Below, piece after piece: positions 18,467-27,361 of a DNA stretch of 64,000 nt. The translations under genes were made by a program, and so were the position numbers. The notes under the pieces were generated by a model that saw only the letters and a list, made by a program, of their open reading frames with translations, ran no database searches and was not told the origin of the DNA. Source of the stretch: Bacteroidota bacterium (lineage in GTDB: Bacteria; Bacteroidota; Bacteroidia; AKYH767-A; OLB10); assembly GCA_016713525.1 (NCBI GenBank), contig JADJOZ010000008.1:248001-312000 (forward strand), written 5' to 3'. How positions within the stretch are numbered: position 1 is the first letter of the stretch; the number at the start of each line of letters is the position of its first letter.

Positions 18467-21400
18467 TTATTTAGCAATAGATACTTTAGCAGTCCATTTA
18501 CTGTTTTCTCCAATAACCTCAACCACATACAATCCATCGGCACAGAAGGATGCATCAATTGCCATTTGTCCATTATCGGCATCTGAAATCATTTTACTGA
18601 TTATTACACGACCCGATAAATCAAGAACTCTGACTTCTTTAATGTTTTGTTCTGTATCGATAAGCTGCATCACAAATTTTCCGGAATTTGGATTTGGCAT
18701 AATCAGCAGCGCACCTTGCTGTGTTTGCATTACATTTGGCGAAACAGCAATTCTGCTTTCAGCGGGGCAAATATATTTCACATCATAAAAATCTTTAGAA
18801 ACTCCATGAGCTTTTGCTTCTAGCTTTGGATTTTTCGATTTTTCTAATTCTTTTTCAGTAAAGGAAATAGTCTTGTCTTTTACTTCATAATCTACCAAAC
18901 AGCAGGATGATGCATCTTTACCAATACGGGCAATAAAAATATCTTCATCATCAGTTGCTGATCCGGGATAACTGCCGGTGACAGTGTAGAAATCAGGATT
19001 TGACTGTACAACATCCAGAATTCTTTCCCCTGTAGCAGGCAGATTAGTAGTCAGGCCATTTGTCCATACCAGAGCAAGATTATTTTGCGGATCAACTTTT
19101 AGAATAAGACCGTCCGTTGGAGTTCCTCCTCCTGTTTCAGCAGTGGTGCCAACTACAATAAGATTTCTGTCGTCATCTAATCTTATTTCGCGACCTACCT
19201 CATCCATATTTTTCGCATCAGCAGAGTACTCGACAGCGATCAGTTGTGACAGATCGGATCCATCCAATCCCATAATTAATAAATTGTACTCTCCTTTAGA
19301 ATCCCGTGTATAACCTGTGAGATATAATTTAGTTTGAAATCTTTCAACTCCATATGCCTCTTCATATTTATTGTCTGATGTATAAATTCTGCCGGCAATT
19401 TGAAGTGTTAGGTCGGTATCAATTCTTACTGCAACTACGTTATTCAAATTTCCCGGATCATTGGTGTGTGAACCAACAATTGCATATTCCTTTTTAGGAT
19501 TAGAAAATCCGGTGGCCACAACATCATTTCCAAACTCAATTGAAGATTCAGTTTCATAGTATGCATTCTGTTTAATAATTGCTCCTGTAGCAGGATCAAT
19601 CTTCAGAGCAAGGATGTCGGAATTTCCAAAGACTGCATTTGTTCCACCTACAACTAACAATGCATCCTTCGGCGCGGTTTCCATATCTATCATTTTCCGG
19701 CAGAAGTCGATGGTTGTTCCTTTGAAGCCATAACGATAACCCCATGCGAAAGTGCCATCAGTATTAATTTTGACCACAAAGACATCTTCATTGTCGGTGT
19801 TTATTATAACTGTTCCGGCAATGTAATATCCATCTGATCTTACAACCACTGAATATCCCTCTTCGGTATAATCGCCATCATGGAAATCACCAAGATGCAT
19901 ATAAAACTCCTCAGTAAGGTCGGGACGATATTTTACAAAATACATATCCTGATCACCACCTGATCCCTTTTCGAATATGGTTCCTGCAACAGCAAAACCA
20001 TTATCAGCTGTCATAGCAATTGATGCTCCATAATCAAAATCATACTCTTTATTTATTTTAAGACAGAAGGTATCGGGTTTGCATTCAACTCTAATGGTAT
20101 CACATTCTTTACAGCCATAAAGCAAATTCCAATTGGCATCATAGCAGAAAGTTCCCATACATAAAATATATTCGCCACTACCGGGATAAGTATGTGAGGT
20201 GGTATTAGACAATGAATAGGATGGAGAAAAAGTACCATCACCATAACCCCAGGCATACATTATATTAGCACAACCGGTCATGTTAGGTGCAAATGCGGCA
20301 GCTTCAATAGAACAATCTTTGATTGAAACATCCATATAAGCTCCGCTGCACGGATCACAATTTACGGTAATAGTTTCGCAAACAACACATGAATCAATTA
20401 CTGCTTCAGAGCTGTCGAAACAGGTGTAAGTATAACATGCGTTATAAATTCCGGAGTTTCCATAAACATGTTGAACACTTGCCGTATTCGTATTATCAAA
20501 TGTTCCATCGCCAAACGACCAACTGATGGTTGAAGATGCACAGAAATTATTTGCAGGGATCAATGCTTCAAATGTAACTTCACAATCATTCATAAATACA
20601 TCAAGAGCAAGCGAATCGCAACTGAAACAATCGGTGCAGGTATTTACCTGAGGATTGAATGCAGGGAATATAAGCTGACTCTGATAAGTACTGTTTGAAT
20701 TTGGAAGCTGGTCACTACAAATATCGGTTGAATTAGCAATGAAGTTCAATTGATAACTATTACCGTAAGAGCTACAGGTTCCTGTCAGCGTAATGGTGAT
20801 TAACAAATTATCGTTTTGATCGAGACTGACGCCACCTGCAATATTGTTGTTAAGCACCCAGGTTGTTACCTGGCCGACTTGATTAGATACGGTAAGCGGA
20901 CCATTCAAATTATTGAACACATAGGTTGCACTCACCACACTTAATCCCGCAGGAATAGTCGCACTGAATTCAATATTTTCAACATTTCCTGTAGACGTAC
21001 TATTCAAATCAAATGTATAAACATAATTTCCGCAGGCATCGGCAGGAACATTATTATTAGTGGTGTTCATGCTCAGTGCTGATGGTAACGGATTCAGATT
21101 TACCTGGAACTGATTGTTCAAACAATTATTACCTGCTGGTGGTGGATAACCGGAGCAGGCAAATCCATAATTAAGTGACAATGGGAAGTAGGTGCCGGTA
21201 TTGCATTGTGTGAGTGTATAATTAATATTCAAATTGTAAATCTGGTTTTCAGTTAGATTTCCCAATTGGAAATAACCATTCACATCGGTTGCAGTTGTAC
21301 AAACCGGGTTTTGGACGGCCGGACAAATTTGTATACTATTAATTACAATGCCGGAAGATGTATTCTGGATCCAGAAATTTTCAATACTTGTTGCAACACC

Positions 21401-24400
21401 GTCTATATCAGCATACACAACCGATATTCCGGAAATGGTTCCGGTTAGGGATGATATATCGATAATGTTTTGTGGGTATGACATGGTTACAGTTAGTTCA
21501 TCATTGAGAATATTCTGATTATTAACATAGTTCGTAACCTGTTGGCAAGCGGGTTCATCGACTGCGAAGGCCCGTTTAGTGTGAGGAATCGCAAATGAAA
21601 CCTGAGGAGTATCAAGTCCCGCAGGCGGACAGAAACTTCTTAGCACACCTGAAATAACCAATTCCACTTTATTACCATTATGTTCCATAACAGGCCATGG
21701 GTTATTCGTTAATCCCTGACCGGTAAATGTTAATTGCTGACCAACTTGTTGATATGCTGCAGGCACAGCATTAGCAGCCCATGTCCAACCTATAGAGCTG
21801 TTTCTTGCTCCGAAGCGAATTGCATTTGGATTGAAAGGAACAATCGGTGCAATGTCGGGTGGTAGTGTCATAGTAATTTGATTTGGATCGGCTTGTTCAG
21901 GCCACAATGCAATTGGTCTGAATTCATTTGGGAACTCATCGATTCCGGGTAATCCTCCAGTTACAACAGTGTACAAAAAGAATCGACGGTTACACATGCC
22001 GGTAGAATAGCTGAATCCATACGCTCCTTCATTTGCATAACCTCCTGAAACTAACTGTGAACTTGTTGATGAGAGTACATTTAACACCATCATATTGTCG
22101 CCCCAGTCATCGCACGATAATTCCTCATAAGCTGGACTAATTTTACCGACAAACTGGCCACGGATTTGTGGCATCAGATAATAACCAACTGGTGGATTGG
22201 TTAACATCTCTTTAACTTTGAGTGTTGCATGAAAATCAACATCAACAACATATCCTGTGGTTTGCAATGCCAGAGCCGCAGCACCTGAAGCAATTTTAAA
22301 TTTCAAATGGTATTCATTTCCGGGTAATGTTACAACACTAAAATCAGCCAACGGAATGTTGATAGGAGCTGAAGTTACTCCATTGATGGTTGTAGTATAA
22401 TAGGCATCTTCATAATCATAAAACTGAAATGCTACCGGTGAAGTATAAGCAATCCGGAAATAAAATTCATCTACCTGAATAACTGAATAAGTTACTGAAT
22501 CAACCGTACATGTATCACCCAACATAAAAATCTGGCCTTCAGAACTAACAGCAATATGATCGCAGGCATAACTTCTGTTTACTTTTTGAACTGCACTGTT
22601 TAAAGTCACCTGAGTGGTGAGGGTATTGTCTGTAAATCCCGCTGTTACTCTGTCAAAATTAAAGCTGGAAGTACTTTGAGGAGGGCCGCAACAAGGTCCT
22701 GTACATCTCCAGAATAATTCGGTTTCGAAACAGGCAACGGTAACTACGTTATCGTCACAGTTTGCATTACATACATTCATAATATTCATTTCAATAATAG
22801 AGCTTCCGCTGGTTGTTGAAACACATGGCGCCATTATAAATATGGCTTCAATCAATCCGTTGGGTGAATGAATTGGATTGCCCAGATCATCTTCTAAATC
22901 GAAGGTGTAAATATTCTGACCATTCAAATTAACCGGGGTTGGAACATTTATTTGTGCGGCAGTTCCAGGATTATTCGGATTTGTATAATATAGAATAAAA
23001 CTTCCCGGATCAATCAGCAGATTGTCAGGCATAGATATTTGTGCGCGGTAATAATTGTCGGGACAATTGAACCTGATGGAGTTTCCTGATGAAGCTGGAT
23101 ACCATAAATTCCATGGACTATCAGCCGTTGGACCCGAAAAGTAAAATTCCACCTCAACCGGACTTCCTATTTCAATATCGGCATCACTTGCTTCAGCAAA
23201 CCCTGTCACAGGAAAATAATTGCCAAAATTCATGTACTCAATAATATATGTAGTTGTTAAAGACTGGGATTCAACATCGCACATATTATAATATTCAAAA
23301 TAATTGAAACCATAGGTCGATGAAAACATGGCGGCATAACCTGTTCCATGACATTCATCCAGATTTACTCTGGGATTTCCATAAGTTAAATAATTATCAT
23401 AAATAAAAAGGAGATCATCGAATACAACTTCGAAAATCGTATCTTCCTTAAAGTCATTGTACTCAAGAGGATCATACCAGTTGGTGAAAGGGCTTTGTCC
23501 ACCCCAAGCTGTAAGAATTGCAGAATTGGTAAGATTTGAAAAATCGAAAGTTGATACTCGGGTCGCAGAATTATAGGTATAAAATCCCGGTGAAACCAAA
23601 TTATTATTAACCAAAAAATCCACAGAAAGAGCAACATTATTGAACCGAATCAATACCCGATCAGTTTCAACTGTATTCCCTACTGCAATGTCAAAGGCAT
23701 TCAAATCCATAGGTAAAGACACCGTTTCAAGTTTTTTAATGCCGGTATTAGCAACATTTGTAAGAGGCACCTGAGGGTTAGTAACTCTGAATTCAAAGTC
23801 AAATGATTGTATGCCACATACATCTATCTGATAATTATTCGATGATTGTCCGTTAATTCTATGTCCAATTGTTAGTCTGTTATTTATTGAATTAACATTT
23901 ATAGCTTTATTCATTTCATTCACTTTACAATTGCATCCCGCACCTGAACAATAATCGGTACAAATACTTTTTAATTTGTAAGTGGTATTATCAAGTGAAT
24001 TAGTTGCAGAGCAATTATCAATAAAAGAGGTTTCAGTTACATGAATCACATCGCCAATTTTCAAATACGTTCTTCCGGGAAATAATGTTGAGATCGAAGT
24101 TCCGGTAAGTGAAACAGTTGTGGGTCCTAATGTATTAATTGGAGCCAGGTTATTTACTCCGGCAGAAAATTCCAAAGTAACAGTACCCAATTCAAGATCA
24201 GGAGTGTATTCAAAATCAAGCTGATTTAAATGTCCTTCATTAATTTCAATATCATAATCGCGGACAATCAACGTGTTGTCATTTCGTTTATATAGTTGCA
24301 AGGGAGTTGCGCTTCCATAATTAACACCATCAAATACAGTAACAAAATTATCGAATGCTACCTCGGGTGTTTTTATGATGTATGAAACCGTTGATGGATT

Positions 24401-24814
24401 AACTGTACATCCGGGTGAAACATAGGAGTTTGGTGTTGGTTGAAAATTAAGCGGTAACGAACACGGATCCAGAATCTGCAATGTAATTTGTCCGGAAGAT
24501 GCATTCATTACATACTCCACTACATTTTGATTTTGCGAGACAACAGATACGCCTGCATCAGTCACAATATTAAAATCCATTCCTGCTGGCAATGTTTGAG
24601 TAAAGGTGCTGCATGTTCCGGTGTAGGATACATTCACCAGTACTGCATATTGCCAGGCACAGGCATACAATACCCTGGTGGATCCCTGATATGTTGCCGG
24701 TGGTGTTTCATTGGTCAGGAAACTTTCGCTAAACGTAATTGTTTGCGCAAGTCCCCGATTGCTGCCAAGTGCTATCAGCACCCAGAACAGCAAAAACTTT
24801 AGTTTGCTTTTCAT
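18467..24814 (-). CDS. Giant T9SS-secreted protein with PKD domains and propeller-like region
   Basis: 2115 residues from Met at 24814 (MKSKLKFLLFWVLIALG, signal cut after GLAQ). The first 1400 residues are beta-rich and Cys-containing, with phrases such as LNIVDNGxxxxxxNxxY-like conserved-repeat strands and no motif I can name. Two PKD domains follow: SWSFGDGTFDN at about residue 1430 and AWGYGDGTFSP at about 1520, both with paired Cys. Residues about 1590-1970 are repeats of the SxxMTADNGFAVAGT / DGYYIAGT kind, as in delta-60/SBBP propellers that track a quantity. The end is a type A sorting domain with IMPNPNSG and ADGLYVVEV. It is extracellular or surface-bound; function unknown. Confidence 0.88.
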   Translation of the reverse strand: MKSKLKFLLFWVLIALGSNRGLAQTITFSESFLTNETPPATYQGSTRVLYACAWQYAVLVNVSYTGTCSTFTQTLPAGMDFNIVTDAGVSVVSQNQNVVEYVMNASSGQITLQILDPCSLPLNFQPTPNSYVSPGCTVNPSTVSYIIKTPEVAFDNFVTVFDGVNYGSATPLQLYKRNDNTLIVRDYDIEINEGHLNQLDFEYTPDLELGTVTLEFSAGVNNLAPINTLGPTTVSLTGTSISTLFPGRTYLKIGDVIHVTETSFIDNCSATNSLDNTTYKLKSICTDYCSGAGCNCKVNEMNKAINVNSINNRLTIGHRINGQSSNNYQIDVCGIQSFDFEFRVTNPQVPLTNVANTGIKKLETVSLPMDLNAFDIAVGNTVETDRVLIRFNNVALSVDFLVNNNLVSPGFYTYNSATRVSTFDFSNLTNSAILTAWGGQSPFTNWYDPLEYNDFKEDTIFEVVFDDLLFIYDNYLTYGNPRVNLDECHGTGYAAMFSSTYGFNYFEYYNMCDVESQSLTTTYIIEYMNFGNYFPVTGFAEASDADIEIGSPVEVEFYFSGPTADSPWNLWYPASSGNSIRFNCPDNYYRAQISMPDNLLIDPGSFILYYTNPNNPGTAAQINVPTPVNLNGQNIYTFDLEDDLGNPIHSPNGLIEAIFIMAPCVSTTSGSSIIEMNIMNVCNANCDDNVVTVACFETELFWRCTGPCCGPPQSTSSFNFDRVTAGFTDNTLTTQVTLNSAVQKVNRSYACDHIAVSSEGQIFMLGDTCTVDSVTYSVIQVDEFYFRIAYTSPVAFQFYDYEDAYYTTTINGVTSAPINIPLADFSVVTLPGNEYHLKFKIASGAAALALQTTGYVVDVDFHATLKVKEMLTNPPVGYYLMPQIRGQFVGKISPAYEELSCDDWGDNMMVLNVLSSTSSQLVSGGYANEGAYGFSYSTGMCNRRFFLYTVVTGGLPGIDEFPNEFRPIALWPEQADPNQITMTLPPDIAPIVPFNPNAIRFGARNSSIGWTWAANAVPAAYQQVGQQLTFTGQGLTNNPWPVMEHNGNKVELVISGVLRSFCPPAGLDTPQVSFAIPHTKRAFAVDEPACQQVTNYVNNQNILNDELTVTMSYPQNIIDISSLTGTISGISVVYADIDGVATSIENFWIQNTSSGIVINSIQICPAVQNPVCTTATDVNGYFQLGNLTENQIYNLNINYTLTQCNTGTYFPLSLNYGFACSGYPPPAGNNCLNNQFQVNLNPLPSALSMNTTNNNVPADACGNYVYTFDLNSTSTGNVENIEFSATIPAGLSVVSATYVFNNLNGPLTVSNQVGQVTTWVLNNNIAGGVSLDQNDNLLITITLTGTCSSYGNSYQLNFIANSTDICSDQLPNSNSTYQSQLIFPAFNPQVNTCTDCFSCDSLALDVFMNDCEVTFEALIPANNFCASSTISWSFGDGTFDNTNTASVQHVYGNSGIYNACYTYTCFDSSEAVIDSCVVCETITVNCDPCSGAYMDVSIKDCSIEAAAFAPNMTGCANIMYAWGYGDGTFSPSYSLSNTTSHTYPGSGEYILCMGTFCYDANWNLLYGCKECDTIRVECKPDTFCLKINKEYDFDYGASIAMTADNGFAVAGTIFEKGSGGDQDMYFVKYRPDLTEEFYMHLGDFHDGDYTEEGYSVVVRSDGYYIAGTVIINTDNEDVFVVKINTDGTFAWGYRYGFKGTTIDFCRKMIDMETAPKDALLVVGGTNAVFGNSDILALKIDPATGAIIKQNAYYETESSIEFGNDVVATGFSNPKKEYAIVGSHTNDPGNLNNVVAVRIDTDLTLQIAGRIYTSDNKYEEAYGVERFQTKLYLTGYTRDSKGEYNLLIMGLDGSDLSQLIAVEYSADAKNMDEVGREIRLDDDRNLIVVGTTAETGGGTPTDGLILKVDPQNNLALVWTNGLTTNLPATGERILDVVQSNPDFYTVTGSYPGSATDDEDIFIARIGKDASSCCLVDYEVKDKTISFTEKELEKSKNPKLEAKAHGVSKDFYDVKYICPAESRIAVSPNVMQTQQGALLIMPNPNSGKFVMQLIDTEQNIKEVRVLDLSGRVIISKMISDADNGQMAIDASFCADGLYVVEVIGENSKWTAKVSIAK

Positions 24815-25090
24815 GGAATTAAGGTTTTGGTAATGGGTTAAAATAAAACTGGTAGGCGGGGGGTCTGTCAAAAATCATAATTTTAAATAAACTCCGATAT
24901 TAAAATTCATAACTGTGCAGGTTGGCTTTATAAGTGTGTCGAAAACGGCTAAAAGCGTGCACTCAGTAACTTCCAAATTAGAAGAAATAACTGTCAAATG
25001 AAGGGTATAAATTATATATATTATTGATTATTAATATTTTACCTCAATAATATACTTGTCGTTTTTTCGGTTGCAGCCGTTGCTAACTAA
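24815..25090. other. Divergent intergenic region upstream of ada
   Basis: About 280 AT-rich bases between the divergent T9SS gene and the ada-like gene. An in-frame TAA at 25088 closes the ada reading frame. I searched the other frames for a normal Ada N-terminus and found only a doubtful RFFG at about 25060, so the first 20-30 codons of that gene seem lost or scrambled. Confidence 0.45.
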
Positions 25091-25183
25091 GTTACCAGTA
25101 CCGGAATATTTTGCCGGCCAACATGCACGGCACGTAAACCAAAACCCGAGAATGTAATTTATTTCGAGAGCGCATCTTTAGCT
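25091..25183 (+). pseudogene. ada: Detached 5' part of the Ada zinc domain
   Basis: These 31 codons are in frame with the following ORF and read STGIFCRPTCTARKPKPEN then VIYFESASLAL. This is the heart of the Ada methylphosphotriester domain. The first two Cys match the zinc ligands of E. coli Ada (Cys38, the methyl acceptor, and Cys42), and the other two lie in the ORF at FRPCKICKP. There is no ATG, GTG or TTG between the TAA at 25088 and position 25184, so this part is not translated from a normal local start. Confidence 0.75.
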
Positions 25184-26068
25184 TTGAAAGCAGGCTTTCG
25201 TCCCTGCAAAATTTGTAAGCCTCTGGAAATAATTAAATCTACTCCCGATGCGATTCAAAAATTACTCACTCAAATTGAAAGCGATCCCTCCCATGTTATT
25301 AAGAGTTATGAACTGCGTCAAAGCGGACTTGATCCTGCAACTATCCGGCGCTGGTTTCAAAAACATCATGGCATAACTTTTACTTCCTATCAGCGTTTGT
25401 TTCGAATCAATCATGCATTCAAAAATATCACACAGGGTCACACCGTTATACAGGCTGCTTATGATTCAGGTTATGAATCGGTAAGCGGATTTCACGATTC
25501 TTACAAATCAATTTTGGGAATGGCACCATCACAATCGAAAGATCAGCAACCGGTAAATTTAAAACGAATTGAAAGTCCATTAGGCACGCTCCTGATTTGT
25601 GCTGTGGCAGAAGGAATTTGTTTGCTCGAATTTTCCGATCGTCCGAAACTTGAAACTGAACTTAAAGAGTTAGGCAAATTTTTTAATGGGCCTGTTATAC
25701 AAGGTAGCAACAAACATTTTGATGTACTTGAAAAACAACTGCACGAATATTTTAATGGTGCACGCAAAACATTTGACATCCCACTTGTCACACCAGGATC
25801 TGAATTTCAACAACAGGTGTGGAGACAGTTACAAACTATTGCTTACGGCACAACGCGATCGTATAAGGAACAGGCAGCAGCATTAAACCAGCCTAAAGCA
25901 ATTCGTGCTATTGCAACTGCCAACGGCATGAACCGCATAGCTATTGTTATTCCCTGCCACCGCGTTATAGGCTCCGATGGCAGTATGACAGGTTATGGTG
26001 GAGGCATCTGGCGCAAAAAGTGGCTGCTCGACCATGAAAGCACAAACAAACAGCTTTCTCTGTTATAA
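25184..26068 (+). CDS. ada: Ada-type O6-methylguanine-DNA methyltransferase with AraC domain
   Basis: 294 residues from a TTG at 25184. Order of parts: the end of the Ada zinc domain (AGFRPCKICKP, residues 3-13), an AraC-type helix-turn-helix region (about 40-115, with SGLDPATIRRWFQKHHG and AAYDSGYESVSGFHDSY), and a complete methyltransferase domain (about 125-285) with the active-site motif IPCHRV (Cys258) and SMTGYGGG. It removes alkyl groups from O6-alkylguanine and O4-alkylthymine by a one-shot transfer to Cys258. The methyltransferase is intact. The N-terminal sensor domain is cut by an upstream stop, so methyl-phosphotriester sensing and self-activation are probably lost unless an unusual start is used. 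Confidence 0.88.
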   Translation: MKAGFRPCKICKPLEIIKSTPDAIQKLLTQIESDPSHVIKSYELRQSGLDPATIRRWFQKHHGITFTSYQRLFRINHAFKNITQGHTVIQAAYDSGYESVSGFHDSYKSILGMAPSQSKDQQPVNLKRIESPLGTLLICAVAEGICLLEFSDRPKLETELKELGKFFNGPVIQGSNKHFDVLEKQLHEYFNGARKTFDIPLVTPGSEFQQQVWRQLQTIAYGTTRSYKEQAAALNQPKAIRAIATANGMNRIAIVIPCHRVIGSDGSMTGYGGGIWRKKWLLDHESTNKQLSLL

Positions 26069-26293
26069 ATTAATTCCGTCCCATTGCGGATTTTTTTGCG
26101 TCATTCAGCCTTATTGCTTATGACTTATGACTTTTTGCTTTCGACTTATGACCAACTTCACTTTTTGGGCGGCTGAACCGGGCTATCCGCTATTACTCCA
26201 TTTCCGGCAGAGCCGCAAATGGGGTAGCCGCTACTATCCCTGCCGCAAATTGCTGCCAGAAACAAGAATAAATGTACTTTTGCAGCCACTGCT
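26069..26293. other. Intergenic region with TTATGAC repeats
   Basis: About 225 bases. A short run of TTATGACTTATGACTTTTTGC and CGACTTATGACC words sits at 26113-26155, again a simple intergenic repeat. The rest reads GC-richer than the neighbouring spacers (CGGGCTATCCGC, GCCGCAAATGGGG). No gene is evident on either strand. Confidence 0.4.
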
Positions 26294-27307
26294 ATGGATT
26301 CACTTACACAAATTGTACTCGGCGCTGCTGTCGGGGAAGTACTGCTAGGAAAAAAACTGGGTAACAAGGCACTGTTGCTGGGAGCTATTGGAGGAACACT
26401 TCCTGATATGGATGTGCTGTACAACTTTTTCAATGATGATCCTATCCGGCAATTAGAAGTTCATCGCGGTTACAGTCATTCTATGTTCACACATCTGGTT
26501 TTGGCAATACCATTAATGTTGCTCAGTGTTAAATTCAGCAACAAAGGAATTTCAAAATCGCGATGGTATCTGTTTTGGTTTCTGGCATTATTTACTCATG
26601 CGTTACTCGATTGCTGCACAACTTATGGAACACAATTATTACTGCCTTTCACCAACTATCAGGTAGGATTCAATAACATCAGTGTTATTGATCCGCTATA
26701 CACAATTCCATTCATGCTACTTTTAATTGTGGGCATGTTTTTCAAAAGAGATTCTGCAACACGAACTAAGTTAATGATGGCCGGAATAGTTGTCAGCAGT
26801 TTTTATATGCTTTTAACTTTTGGTTTAAAATACAGCGTTCATCAAAAATTTGCAAATTCACTTGTTGAAAATAATATTCAAACAACAGAACTTAATTCAA
26901 CTCCAACAATTTTAAATGCAATTTTATGGAGTGGCATTGCGTATTCAAACGATTCCATTTACACATCAGAATATTCATTCCTGCGGGCTTCCGAACCAAT
27001 TGTGTGGACAGGATATTCACGGAACCTGCAACTACTGACAGAATATGATTCGCCTGCATTAAGAACCATTACCTGGTTCAGCGATGGCAATTATTTCATC
27101 CATCCGTTAGCAAACGACACAGCATTATTTTTTAATATTAAATGGGGACGAACACGATTCGACAGCAACGACCCTCAGAAAGCATTCATGTTTTACTGGA
27201 AATTTTATAAAGAAAATGGACAGGTTCGATACAGCGAAATGCGTGATGATAACTGGAGTTTTTCAGAAGCTTTTGATATGTTGATGCTTCGTATTGGAAT
27301 CAAATAA
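26294..27307 (+). CDS. YdjM-type membrane-bound metal-dependent hydrolase
   Basis: 337 residues. It opens with MDSLTQIVLGAAVGE and contains GAIGGTLPDMDVLYNFF and HRGYSHSMFTH, the signature blocks of the YdjM/DUF457 family (the Asp and His residues are the presumed metal ligands). Four to five hydrophobic segments follow in the first 180 residues, then a soluble tail of about 150 residues. Family members are inner-membrane proteins annotated as metal-dependent hydrolases; the substrate is unknown. E. coli YdjM is LexA-regulated, so sitting beside an ada gene is suggestive of a DNA-damage context, but I see no SOS box and the two genes are 225 bases apart. Confidence 0.88.
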   Translation: MDSLTQIVLGAAVGEVLLGKKLGNKALLLGAIGGTLPDMDVLYNFFNDDPIRQLEVHRGYSHSMFTHLVLAIPLMLLSVKFSNKGISKSRWYLFWFLALFTHALLDCCTTYGTQLLLPFTNYQVGFNNISVIDPLYTIPFMLLLIVGMFFKRDSATRTKLMMAGIVVSSFYMLLTFGLKYSVHQKFANSLVENNIQTTELNSTPTILNAILWSGIAYSNDSIYTSEYSFLRASEPIVWTGYSRNLQLLTEYDSPALRTITWFSDGNYFIHPLANDTALFFNIKWGRTRFDSNDPQKAFMFYWKFYKENGQVRYSEMRDDNWSFSEAFDMLMLRIGIK

Positions 27308-27348
27308 AAAAAGGCGGAGAAGGAAATAAAATCCTTCTCCGCCTTTAC
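27308..27348. terminator. Bidirectional terminator between convergent genes
   Basis: Perfect arms AAAGGCGGAGAAGGA / TCCTTCTCCGCCTTT with a seven-base loop AATAAAA. It starts immediately after the plus-strand gene's stop and ends 14 bases before the stop of the minus-strand gene, with A/T runs on both sides. Confidence 0.92.
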
Positions 27349-27361
27349 AATATTTCAAAAT

